Assembly (NCBI GenBank): GCA_028875335.1
Contig: JAPPEF010000247.1
Coordinates: 1-12,049 of the forward strand
Length of the DNA: 12,049 nucleotides
DNA from: Gemmatimonadota bacterium
GTDB lineage: Bacteria; Latescibacterota; UBA2968; UBA8231
Direction: 5' to 3'
Shown here: positions 1 to 6,847 of the stretch, one piece after another
Numbering within the stretch: the first letter of the stretch is position 1
Layout of the letters: the number at the start of each line of letters is the position of its first letter
The notes under the pieces: model-generated
The model's database searches: none
The model's input: only the letters and a program-made list of their open reading frames with translations
What the model was told of the DNA's origin: nothing
Program-made: the position numbers and the translations under genes

Positions 1-644
1 CGAATGGTCAGACCCTAGCCAGTGGCAGTTTGGACAGGACGGTTCGGTTGTGGGATGTGTCCACCGGACAGGAGATCGCTACCCTTCAAGGCCATACGGA
101 TAGGGTCACCTCGGTGTCGTATTCACCGGATGGTCAGACTTTGGCCAGCGGCAGTTTGGACAGGACGGTTCGGTTGTGGGACGTGTCCACCCGGCAGGAG
201 CTAGCCATCCTGCAAGGCCATGCAGATGGGATCACTTCGGTGTCGTTTTCGCTGGACGGTCAGACCCTAGCTAGTAGCAGTTGGGACAAGACGATTCTGC
301 TGTGGGACATGTCGCCGTACATCACCCCCCCGACGGCCATTGACGCGGCTTTGCTCTCGCTGCCGACGCAAACGGCGCTGCTGGTCAACTACCCCAACCC
401 CTTCAACAGCCGCACCCAACTCGCCTATCGCTTAGCCGCACCCGGCTTAGTGCGGCTGGAGCTCTACAATGTCTTGGGGCAACCCGTGCGCACGCTGGTG
501 GATCAGTTCCAAGCCGCTGGTGCGTATCAGGTTCCCTGGGACGCCCGCGACGGTCAGGGGGCGGCAATGGCCACGGGTGTGTATGTGACGCGGCTTTATT
601 ATCCGGGCGGGATGGAGACGCGACGGTTGCTCCACCTCAAGTAG
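1..644 (+). CDS. Secreted WD40-repeat protein with C-terminal sorting domain (5' end missing)
   Basis: The reading frame is open from the left edge (first full codon at base 3) to the TAG at 642-644, so this is the C-terminal part of a larger protein. It begins with two-and-a-half WD40 blades: the DRTVRLWDVST signature, GH dipeptides and SPDGQTLASGS occur at 42-residue spacing, the hallmark of a beta-propeller used for protein-protein binding. A short linker (about 312-380) leads to an 87-residue domain starting at base 381 with YPNPFN and continuing with LYNVLGQPVRTL and ATGVYVTRL. This is the FlgD-Ig / type IX-like C-terminal sorting domain, which normally marks proteins exported and anchored at the cell surface. 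A signal peptide should lie upstream of the window. The family assignment is firm; the binding partner is unknown. No clear terminator follows the stop. Confidence 0.9.
   Translation, partial: NGQTLASGSLDRTVRLWDVSTGQEIATLQGHTDRVTSVSYSPDGQTLASGSLDRTVRLWDVSTRQELAILQGHADGITSVSFSLDGQTLASSSWDKTILLWDMSPYITPPTAIDAALLSLPTQTALLVNYPNPFNSRTQLAYRLAAPGLVRLELYNVLGQPVRTLVDQFQAAGAYQVPWDARDGQGAAMATGVYVTRLYYPGGMETRRLLHLK
4..311 (+). repeat. 126-bp tandem repeats encoding WD40 blades
   Basis: Copies begin at 4, 130 and 256, exactly 126 bp (42 codons) apart; the third is partial and more diverged. Bases 24-55 and 150-181 are identical, including synonymous positions, so blades one and two are recent duplicates or have been homogenised. 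The array runs off the left edge, so total copy number is unknown. Confidence 0.85.
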
Positions 645-780
645 CTCGGAGCGCCGTGGATTGGATTTTGAGGAGGAGCCCGCGTCGAACGAGTCGAATA
701 TACAGGGACACTTTTCCCGCGCTTAGGTGTTATATATGGCACACGGTTACTCGTGGATGTCGCTGGTGCGAGGGCAATGG

Positions 781-2223
781 ATGGAATCACTTATGCAGAG
801 AAGCAGCAGATCGGTCATCGGTCTCAGCGTCGTCCTGCTGCTCTTGTTGAGCGGTTGCGGGGCCGCTTATTCAGGCTATGTGTCCCGTTCGCTCAACCAG
901 CTAGAAAAGGGCAACTACGAAGCGGCCCTCGGCAAGCTGGAAAAGCCCACCGGCAAGACCAACAAGCTGCTCTACCACCTGGAGAAGGGGCTGATTTTGC
1001 ACTATCAAGGCCAATACGAGGCGTCCAACGCAGAGTTTGAACGGGCCGAGCGGCTGAGCGATCAGCTCTACACCCGCTCGGTCTCGCGCGAAATCGCGGC
1101 CCTGCTGTCCAATGATTCCATTGTCGCCTACCGAGGCGAGGAGTTCGAGCTAGCCCTGATCCACTACTACCGCGCCATGAACTACGCCCGGCTGGGCGAC
1201 CGGCAGGCGGCGTTAGTCGAGTGCCGAAAGGCCAACCTGAAACTCGAAAACTACGCGCAACAAGCCGAATACGAGCTTAGCTATAAAAACGACGCCTTTT
1301 TGCAGTACATGACAGGGCTCTTTTTTGAGGCCGAGGGCGAGTGGAACGACGCGTACATTTCCTACAAAGATGCCCTAAAGGGCTATCGCGCATACGAAGC
1401 GGCCTTTGGTCTGCAAGCACCGAGGATGCTGATAATTGACCTAGTGCGGCTGGCCAAGCGGCTGAGATACGAAGACGAGGTTGCGGAATACACGGAGCGC
1501 TACCAGCTTGATCCAGCGGAGATTCAGCCGACTTCCGGTGGCGAGTTGGTGGTCTTCGTCGAGAGCGGCTTTGTGCCCCGCAAGCACCAGGTCGAGTTCA
1601 GCGTGCCGATTCTAAAGGACGAAGGAAAGTGGGAGGTGTGGACGGTGTCGGAGCGGGCCGTCCATCGCTATCACCATCCACACGTCTATAAGCGCCGGCA
1701 CGTGGACTACTGGCTTAGGGTGGCATTGCCCGAATACCGAGAGGTGCCCTCGCAGGTGGCCGGAGTGCGGCTGCGCGCTGGTGACCAGAGTGCGCTGGCA
1801 GCTACAGCCGAGGACTTGGACGCGATTGCCCAGCGGACCTTTGCACAGAAATTCGATACTATCCTACTGCGCGCCGTCGCCCGCAATTTGGCCAAGTACC
1901 TAGCGTCCAAAAGCATCGAAAAAGCCTTTGAGGACGATGACGACGATGACGACGATAATGACTGGGCCAAAGAGGGTCTGGGCAAAGCGCTGGGAGGCTT
2001 GGTCAATCTCTTCGGCGTGGCGACCGAGGCGGCCGACACGCGCGGCTGGCTGGCGCTACCACACGCCATCCGCATCGCCCGGCTGGCAGTGGCCCCAGGC
2101 ACCGCCGCTCCGACCCTAGAATTGCTCGACGACCGAGGACGGGTCCTATCTGTAGAAACGCTGCCCGAAGTGGCGGTGGCAGATGGAGAAAAGGTCTTTC
2201 TAAACTTTCGCACTTTTCGCTGA
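781..2223 (+). CDS. TPR outer-membrane lipoprotein, COG3014-like
   Basis: This is a 480-aa predicted lipoprotein. The first residues are polar and basic, followed by a hydrophobic run and an LSGC lipobox with the lipidated cysteine at position 26; no Asp follows the Cys, which fits outer-membrane sorting. Residues about 35-230 carry TPR-like helical pairs (for example LEKGNYEAALGKLEK and RLGDRQAALVECRKAN). The C-terminal half is a conserved non-TPR domain ending in a DTRGWLALP segment, which resembles the COG3014 family found beside LpoB in other Gram-negatives. It has a His cluster (H295, H298, H299, H301, H307) and an acidic tract (E384, eight Asp, then NDW). The ATG at 781 is chosen because GAGGG (770-774) lies at good spacing; a second ATG at 793 and an upstream GTG at 727 are alternatives. 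It is the first gene of a four-gene operon. COG3014 is recalled from motifs and context, not from a search. Confidence 0.8.
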   Translation: MESLMQRSSRSVIGLSVVLLLLLSGCGAAYSGYVSRSLNQLEKGNYEAALGKLEKPTGKTNKLLYHLEKGLILHYQGQYEASNAEFERAERLSDQLYTRSVSREIAALLSNDSIVAYRGEEFELALIHYYRAMNYARLGDRQAALVECRKANLKLENYAQQAEYELSYKNDAFLQYMTGLFFEAEGEWNDAYISYKDALKGYRAYEAAFGLQAPRMLIIDLVRLAKRLRYEDEVAEYTERYQLDPAEIQPTSGGELVVFVESGFVPRKHQVEFSVPILKDEGKWEVWTVSERAVHRYHHPHVYKRRHVDYWLRVALPEYREVPSQVAGVRLRAGDQSALAATAEDLDAIAQRTFAQKFDTILLRAVARNLAKYLASKSIEKAFEDDDDDDDDNDWAKEGLGKALGGLVNLFGVATEAADTRGWLALPHAIRIARLAVAPGTAAPTLELLDDRGRVLSVETLPEVAVADGEKVFLNFRTFR

Positions 2224-2236
2224 GGAGTAAACAATC

Positions 2237-3076
2237 ATGTACGGCAAATTATGGATAGCCGCGCTGGCGTTGGCGCTGCCGGCCGCGGCGCAGCAAAGCA
2301 CGTCGGCTGCCGATCAGGTGACAGACCCGCTGGAGGAAGGGGCGATCATCAATATCGTCGATTGGGACGGCGGCCAGCTACCCAAGCGCTACTACGAGCG
2401 CTCGGATCAACTGCCAATGAGCCTCGATGACGTGCGCAAGCTGAGCGCGAACAAGTTCAATACCGATGCGATCGTCAAAATGCTCGAAGAGCGGCGCTGC
2501 GTCTGCGACGCCTCGGTAGATGCCCTAGTGGAATTGAAGCAAGCCGGCGTCGCCGAGCAGGTGATCCAAGCGGTATCGCTCCACGCGCTGCCGCCCAACC
2601 GCTCGTTCGGCCTGACGATCGCCCTCGACTTCGAGGGCTTGGGCGGCAAAGCCACCGTATCGACGCAGGCGCGCAAGGGCTATCTCTACTTGATCGTGCC
2701 CGACGGCGACAAGGAGCGGGTCTTTATCGGCAACTTGCAGGCGATCCTCGCCGGCCGCTGGCAGCGCGATGCGCTGATCGACAACACCGATCTGCTGCTG
2801 CCCAAAAAGGTGCGGCGCGTGACCTTTGCCTCCGAGGTGCCGCTCAAGACCTATGGCCGCAAAAAGGCCCTAGTTTTTACCTCGACCAAACCGGATATCT
2901 ACACTTCAGCCGATATTCCCGAGGCGGACCGGGCCGGGGTGCAGGAGTTCGAGTTCGAATATCCAGCCGCGTCGCTGGAGCGCCAGTGCAGCCTTCAGGT
3001 GCTCTATCGGCAGGACGCGATGCTGGCCAACCGCTGGCACTTAGTGCGCACCCATTTCCAGTGCGAATGGGATTGA
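2237..3076 (+). CDS. Exported protein of unknown function in the LpoB operon
   Basis: This is a 279-aa protein I do not recognise by name. Residues 1-18 form a short signal peptide (hydrophobic IAALALALPAAA, probable cleavage near AAA-QQ), so it should be periplasmic or envelope-associated; there is no lipobox. Residues about 60-113 form a helical region (SLDDVRKLS, then AIVKMLEE and VELKQAGVAEQVIQAV) of the kind seen in many bacterial envelope proteins as short helix-turn-helix repeats. Residues 120-279 are predicted mostly beta (FGLTIALDF, KGYLYLIVPDGD, VRRVTFASEVP). Four cysteines are present, two as a CVC pair (88 and 90) and two near the C terminus, so disulfides are possible. Its ribosome binding site, GAGGAG at 2222-2227, overlaps the previous stop codon, indicating translational coupling. 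A role in envelope biogenesis is inferred from context only. Confidence 0.75.
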   Translation: MYGKLWIAALALALPAAAQQSTSAADQVTDPLEEGAIINIVDWDGGQLPKRYYERSDQLPMSLDDVRKLSANKFNTDAIVKMLEERRCVCDASVDALVELKQAGVAEQVIQAVSLHALPPNRSFGLTIALDFEGLGGKATVSTQARKGYLYLIVPDGDKERVFIGNLQAILAGRWQRDALIDNTDLLLPKKVRRVTFASEVPLKTYGRKKALVFTSTKPDIYTSADIPEADRAGVQEFEFEYPAASLERQCSLQVLYRQDAMLANRWHLVRTHFQCEWD

Positions 3077-3090
3077 AAGGAGCTTATGCA

Positions 3091-3687
3091 ATGAGACGCT
3101 ACGTTTTCGCGGCAATCGCCTTGGCTGTGGGGCTCGCGGCCTGTGGCGGGCCGAGGGCCTTTACCAAGGGCGAGTACGGAGATCCAGAAGCGATCTCCAT
3201 GCTCGACGACAAGTGGAACCAGAACGACATGCAGCTAGTCGCCAAGAAGATGATTGGCTCGATGGAGATCTGGTCAGATGCCCGGGCCATGGCTGAAAAG
3301 CCGGTTGTCATCTTGGAGATGCCGCGCAACAAGACCACCGAGCACATCGACATGCAGGCGCTGTACGACCACGTCAAGACTGCGCTCATCCAGAGTGGGC
3401 AGTTTACGTTCCTCGACAAGGCCGCGCGGCAAGAGATCGCCCAAGAGTACGAGTACCAAGAGTCGGGCTACGTGCGTCCGGACGAGGCTCAAGGACCGGG
3501 CAACCAGCGCGGTGCGCGCTTCTTGCTCGGCGGGGTCATCACCTCGACCGTGCAGCAGGTGGGCAAGGACAAGGTCATCTACTACAAGGCGACCTTTGAG
3601 CTGACCGACATCTCGACTACTGAGATCGTCTGGACCGACCACAAGGAAATCACCAAGCACTTCCAGAAAAGGAGCATCGGCTTCTAG
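3091..3687 (+). CDS. lpoB: LpoB-family lipoprotein, activator of peptidoglycan synthase
   Basis: In the characterised E. coli system, LpoB is an outer-membrane lipoprotein that reaches through the peptidoglycan to stimulate the bifunctional synthase PBP1b. This 198-aa protein has an LAAC lipobox with the lipidated cysteine at position 18. A folded domain from about residue 36 shows the family pattern: KPVVILEMPRNKTTEHID (70-87), a helix TALIQSGQFTFLDKAAR (97-113), GARFLLGGVIT (141-151) and a closing strand TDISTTEIVWTDHKEI. The linker between lipid anchor and domain is only about 17 residues, against roughly 50 in E. coli LpoB. The ATG at 3091 is supported by AAGGAG (3077-3082), immediately after the previous stop. 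Two alternative starts are excluded: the ATG at 3086 is out of frame, and an upstream start would destroy the signal peptide. The family call is strong; its PBP partner is outside the window. Confidence 0.88.
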   Translation: MRRYVFAAIALAVGLAACGGPRAFTKGEYGDPEAISMLDDKWNQNDMQLVAKKMIGSMEIWSDARAMAEKPVVILEMPRNKTTEHIDMQALYDHVKTALIQSGQFTFLDKAARQEIAQEYEYQESGYVRPDEAQGPGNQRGARFLLGGVITSTVQQVGKDKVIYYKATFELTDISTTEIVWTDHKEITKHFQKRSIGF

Positions 3688-3704
3688 GGAAAGGAGCACG
3701 GACC

Positions 3705-4262
3705 ATGAGACGCATTGCACTGATCGCCCTGCTGGCGCTGGCAGTTGGGGCGCAGGCTGAGACGCCTGGAGCGCAAGCTGCGACGCCGGGGCGCACCGAC
3801 GGCCCCGAAGGCAGCGAGTACGGCAAGGGCGGCTACCACTACAAGGCCCAGTACGGCCGCTTCTACACCGAGGGTTTTTTGGGGGCGGCGATGATGGAGA
3901 GCGAAGTCGAAGACACTGAGACCAACCTCATTACGGGGATTAATGCGGGCTACATGGTCGAGGAGTGGCTGGCCTTTCAGGTGGGATTCGCCCGCATCTT
4001 GGAGCAAAACATCAACCTCTATGCCGGCGGGGTGCGCTCGGCCTACGTCAGTCGGCCGTTCAACTACTACTTTTCGCTCGACGCCGAGCTGTACTCGCCC
4101 GAGATCGGCGACACTCGCTTCGGAATCGTCCCAGGCGTTGGGGCCGAGGTGATTCTCAGCGAACGCCTGCGGGCGGGCTTGCGCTTCCAACGCGACTTCA
4201 TATTTGCCGACGACATGATCCACATCAACCGCGTTACGGCGAAGATACAGGTGGATTTTTAG
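3705..4262 (+). CDS. Small outer-membrane beta-barrel protein
   Basis: This is a 185-aa protein with a clear Sec signal peptide (MRRIALIALLALAVGAQA, cleavage after AQA at 18). It continues with a Gly/Pro-rich stretch and then alternating hydrophobic-aromatic strands typical of an eight-stranded outer-membrane barrel: FYTEGFLGAAMM, TNLITGINAGYMV, LAFQVGFARIL, FNYYFSLDAELY, FGIVPGVGAEVIL, LRAGLRFQRDFIF. The last strand, AKIQVDF, ends in a C-terminal phenylalanine, the usual signal for the BAM assembly machinery. AAGGAG at 3691-3696 supports the ATG start, 17 bp after the lpoB stop, and the operon terminates just downstream. The length fits OmpA/OmpX-like or generic beta-barrel-domain families; I cannot name the exact one. 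It could anchor or position the lipoproteins of the operon, but that is inference. Confidence 0.82.
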   Translation: MRRIALIALLALAVGAQAETPGAQAATPGRTDGPEGSEYGKGGYHYKAQYGRFYTEGFLGAAMMESEVEDTETNLITGINAGYMVEEWLAFQVGFARILEQNINLYAGGVRSAYVSRPFNYYFSLDAELYSPEIGDTRFGIVPGVGAEVILSERLRAGLRFQRDFIFADDMIHINRVTAKIQVDF

Positions 4263-4280
4263 GACATATCGAGTTGGTTC

Positions 4281-4320
4281 GCAAAAGGGCTGGTTTCCGC
4301 TGCGAAGCCAGCCCTTTTGC
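4281..4320. terminator. Bidirectional hairpin terminator between convergent genes
   Basis: GCAAAAGGGCTGG (4281-4293) is perfectly complementary to CCAGCCCTTTTGC (4308-4320). Four inner pairs, one a G-T wobble, extend the stem to 17 bp with a 6-base loop (4298-4303). Each strand carries CCCTTTTGC at the 3' side of the stem. It sits in the 66-bp gap between the convergent barrel gene and nitrilase gene, so it probably ends both transcripts. The U-run is only four bases and lies inside the stem. Confidence 0.8.
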
Positions 4321-4328
4321 ATCGTATA

Positions 4329-5231
4329 TCACGTCAAATGCCCTGTCCGCAGTTCCCTCGACCAATCGAAGTACTCGTCCAGCCGCACTAACTCAAATTC
4401 ATCGACGATATCGGCCGCAGTGCGCTCTGCCGTCTCGCTGTAGATTACCGAAGTACCCACTTGACCGGTCGTGACAATGCGCACGGCCTCGCCGTATTGA
4501 CGATGGATATCGTCGTATTTGGCTTGGTTCTTGTCGAGATGCACCACCTCGTAGTCCAGATTGATACGCGCCGTGGCCCAGCTTTGGTAGTTGTTGCTTT
4601 GGGCTAGGGTAGTACCCTGCGGATCGATAATGGTACAGGGCGTCCCCTTGTACACCGAGCCGATGAAAAATGCCTGCACATCCAAAGCCCAAAAGTTCTG
4701 TACCAGCCCGCCGTGGTACATAGAGCTGAAGAGTAGCAATTTTGGCTTGAGCTTTTTATACTGGGCACGCAATTCCCCAAAGTTTAGATCAAAACAAATC
4801 ACCCCACCCACCGGCCCGAATTCGGTCTGGATCAGGGACGCGCCTGGCCCCGGACGAGTGCCGTGGTCAAACTCTGGGTACACGGGGATGTACTTGCGGT
4901 AGATACCGGCTAATTCCCCCTGCCGATCAAGTAGCCCGAGGACGTTGAAGACCGCCCCGCTCTTGCGCTCCTTTTGATGCACCGGCACGGTTATATAGCA
5001 GCTATACTGCTGGGCTAAGCCGGCCAGTAGCTGAGTAGTCGGCCCCTCTGGCACTTCTTCGTCGCAGTTTCGGCAGATGGTCTCGGGCAGGACGATCAGA
5101 TCGGCTCTAGTAGCTCGGGCGACTCGGCCCACCAAGTCCTTTAGGTCCTTGTGGGTTTGCTCCATCACCTCTTGGTCCGTCCCGCTGATCGGGGCGTAGG
5201 AAACGCTCGATACGACGATGTGATTGCTCAT
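4329..5231 (-). CDS. Carbon-nitrogen hydrolase (nitrilase superfamily)
   Basis: This 300-aa enzyme hydrolyses a non-peptide C-N bond (amide, nitrile or carbamoyl group); the exact substrate is not evident. The nitrilase catalytic triad is visible: Glu50 in DLIVLPET, Lys113 in YRKYIPVYPE (with the accessory Glu120), and Cys146 in GGVICFDLNF. The length is normal for a single-domain member, with no fused glutaminase or ammonia-ligase domain. I chose the ATG at 5231 because AAGAGG lies just upstream; a second ATG at 5261 would add ten basic residues and has a poorer binding site. The gene is alone on its strand, diverges from the HAD gene and ends at the shared hairpin terminator. It has no obvious metabolic partner in the window. 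The family call is secure; it could be an aliphatic amidase- or carbamoyl-amidase-type enzyme. Confidence 0.88.
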   Translation of the reverse strand: MSNHIVVSSVSYAPISGTDQEVMEQTHKDLKDLVGRVARATRADLIVLPETICRNCDEEVPEGPTTQLLAGLAQQYSCYITVPVHQKERKSGAVFNVLGLLDRQGELAGIYRKYIPVYPEFDHGTRPGPGASLIQTEFGPVGGVICFDLNFGELRAQYKKLKPKLLLFSSMYHGGLVQNFWALDVQAFFIGSVYKGTPCTIIDPQGTTLAQSNNYQSWATARINLDYEVVHLDKNQAKYDDIHRQYGEAVRIVTTGQVGTSVIYSETAERTAADIVDEFELVRLDEYFDWSRELRTGHLT

Positions 5232-5279
5232 GGGATTTTTCCTCTTGAAAAGTGAAACCATAGTCCACTCGACATACTA

Positions 5280-5308
5280 TTGTCACCTACGAGTACTATG
5301 TTTATGCT
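5280..5308 (+). promoter_or_regulatory. Candidate sigma70-type promoter for the HAD gene
   Basis: TTGTCA (5280-5285, five of six matches to the -35 consensus) is followed after 17 bp by TATGCT (5303-5308, four of six to the -10). Transcription would start near 5315, about 34 bases before the GTG start of the HAD gene. It lies in the 117-bp divergent region, which should also hold the nitrilase promoter. It is a sequence match only, and this organism's sigma factor preferences are unknown. Confidence 0.35.
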
Positions 5309-5348
5309 GTAAAAACAAGTCCTTGTCCTCACTCGCCTCCCGACACCT

Positions 5349-6026
5349 GTGAGCACTTCTCCAACTCCTTTGCGCGCCGTCGTCTTCGACATGGACGGCC
5401 TCATGCTCGACACCGAGCCTTTGTATCAGACTGCTTGGCAACGAGCCGCCGAGACATTGGGCTACGCACTGGACGATGAGTTCTACCTGACCTTGATTGG
5501 CACTCCCACCAAGGACGCCCTAAAAAAGGTCGGTGCCTACTTTGGCCCCGCTTTTCCCTTACAGCGCTTTACCAAATTGGGGGCAGACCAGTGGTACCGG
5601 CAAGTGGAGGAACACGGCATTGACACCAAGCCCGGCCTGCTGCCCCTGCTCGACCAACTTGAGGCGGCGGCCGTCCCCAGAGCAGTAGCTACTTCTTCTA
5701 GCGCCAAGCAGGCCGCGGAGACCTTGGAAGCGAGTGGTTTGGCGGACCGCTTTGCCCACATCGTCACTAGCGACCAAGTTGCCCGTGGCAAACCAGCCCC
5801 GGACCTCTATTTGGAGGCGGCACGCCGCTTGGGATTGTCCCCGACTGCTTGCATCGCCCTAGAGGATTCAGATGCCGGGGTCCAATCGGCCTCCACTGCG
5901 GAGATGGCTGTGATCATGGTGCCCGACCTCAAAGCACCTTCGCCCCAAGCCGAGTCCCAAGCGTACCGAATCCTGCCTTCGCTGCACCAAGCCGCTCCTT
6001 TGATCGCCGACTTGCTAGCGCGCTAA
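5349..6026 (+). CDS. HAD-family phosphatase, beta-phosphoglucomutase-like
   Basis: This is a 225-aa haloacid-dehalogenase-superfamily hydrolase, probably acting on a small phosphorylated metabolite through a phospho-aspartate intermediate. All four motifs are present: motif I FDMDGLMLDTE with nucleophile Asp14 and acid/base Asp16; motif II ATSSS (114-118); motif III Lys148 in RGKPAPD; motif IV LEDSDAG (171-177). An alpha-helical cap lies between motifs I and II (about 20-95), as in the beta-phosphoglucomutase / phosphoglycolate phosphatase subgroup. It starts with GTG, and no clear purine-rich ribosome binding site precedes it, so the transcript may be nearly leaderless or weakly translated. 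Its stop (6024-6026) overlaps the stop of the convergent AAC(3)-type gene by four bases. The family is certain; the substrate is not predictable. Confidence 0.9.
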   Translation: MSTSPTPLRAVVFDMDGLMLDTEPLYQTAWQRAAETLGYALDDEFYLTLIGTPTKDALKKVGAYFGPAFPLQRFTKLGADQWYRQVEEHGIDTKPGLLPLLDQLEAAAVPRAVATSSSAKQAAETLEASGLADRFAHIVTSDQVARGKPAPDLYLEAARRLGLSPTACIALEDSDAGVQSASTAEMAVIMVPDLKAPSPQAESQAYRILPSLHQAAPLIADLLAR

Positions 6027-6847
6027 TTCGACCTATTCTCTTCGAGCCAACCAACTGTAAAGTCCACGACGTCTCGTTGTGGCATGAGCTGGCAATCGGC
6101 AAGACCAACCCGGCCACGACGGACGACATGGCCCGCGTCTGATCGCAGAAAGTCCTCGCCAATGCGATCAAAATCTGAGCTGTCGATGTCAACATCTTCA
6201 AAGGTGGCCCATTTCCGCGAATCCGAAGTAGAGATTGGCGCGCCCTGCTGGATGACGCGTTTGGTTGGAAAAGTCGCCCGATGTTCCGCAAGGTGCATGG
6301 ACGTGTTATTTCCATGATCCACACCGAGAAGAAGGATAAAGCCGTGCAGGTCGTATATTCTCGCGAGCGGCGAATGCTCGCCCAGACCAAAGGCCAATAC
6401 GTGATTATCGGTAATGCGCGACGCTTGGGGTCCACATGCGCAAAACGAGACCTGCGGATGTGTGCTGCGGTGGACGCCTCTTTGCTTGCGGAATGTCTCC
6501 GCGATAATGCCCATGGAACGAGTGGGGGTAAGCTCTGGATCATAGGCCGGCATATTCTCGCGTATTACCGGCCACCACGACTCGGGGACGGGCGGACTTT
6601 CCCAGCCGCTCGGTTCAGTTAGGTCGGGCGAGTGGGTCGGCATCACAAGTGTTCCAGTGGAACCCAAGGCTTTCTGCAGGGCAACGATGACCGCCACAGC
6701 TCCTCCGCACACCCATCCCATTGCACTCAAGGACGAATGCACTAACACGACCATCCCCGGTTCGACGCCGAGCGCACGGAAGTCAGCCCGTAGCGATTCG
6801 ATTGTGGCGGGGACTTTTGTTTTTTGAACAATCTCTTTTTCACTCAT
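6023..6847 (-). CDS. AAC(3)-family N-acetyltransferase
   Basis: This 274-aa protein belongs to the antibiotic N-acetyltransferase family (aminoglycoside 3-N-acetyltransferase, YokD, FrbF), which transfers an acetyl group from acetyl-CoA to an amine. Family motifs in order are VLVHSSLSAMGWVCGG (34-49), TLVMPTHS (66-73), TPTRSMGIIAETFR (107-120), RSTHPQVSF (127-135), a Gly/Ser-Pro motif GEHSPLARI (156-164), and LLLGVDHGNNTSMHLAEHR (172-190) with conserved His185 and Glu188. The length matches authentic AAC(3) enzymes, and nothing looks truncated. Many relatives acetylate natural-product amines rather than aminoglycosides, so a resistance phenotype is possible but unproven. The ATG at 6847 overlaps the aminotransferase stop by eight bases (ATGAGTGA) and has AGGAA upstream, so the two genes are translationally coupled. 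It is the last gene of the minus-strand run. Confidence 0.88.
   Translation of the reverse strand: MSEKEIVQKTKVPATIESLRADFRALGVEPGMVVLVHSSLSAMGWVCGGAVAVIVALQKALGSTGTLVMPTHSPDLTEPSGWESPPVPESWWPVIRENMPAYDPELTPTRSMGIIAETFRKQRGVHRSTHPQVSFCACGPQASRITDNHVLAFGLGEHSPLARIYDLHGFILLLGVDHGNNTSMHLAEHRATFPTKRVIQQGAPISTSDSRKWATFEDVDIDSSDFDRIGEDFLRSDAGHVVRRGRVGLADCQLMPQRDVVDFTVGWLEENRSN

Noticed and set aside
705..736. TATATA near 731 as the -10 of an operon promoter
   Set aside because: The best -35 candidate (GGGACA, 705-710) is 20 bp away and a poor match, so I do not list it. The operon promoter may still lie in 645-780.
727..780. GTG start at 727 for the TPR lipoprotein
   Set aside because: It would add 18 residues before the lipoprotein signal peptide; the ATG at 781 has a better ribosome binding site and a normal signal-peptide length.
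1707..2234. Open frame of 175 codons on the minus strand with a poly-Ser stretch
   Set aside because: It is antisense to the TPR lipoprotein, and the Ser run is the reverse reading of the Asp codons. No family motif or ribosome binding site.
3684..4322. Open frame of 212 codons on the minus strand
   Set aside because: It is antisense to the beta-barrel gene, which has a signal peptide, binding site and terminal Phe; the antisense frame has none of these.
5929..6543. Open frame of 204 codons on the minus strand
   Set aside because: It lies in another frame over the AAC(3) gene and the HAD gene end. The AAC(3) frame carries clear family motifs.
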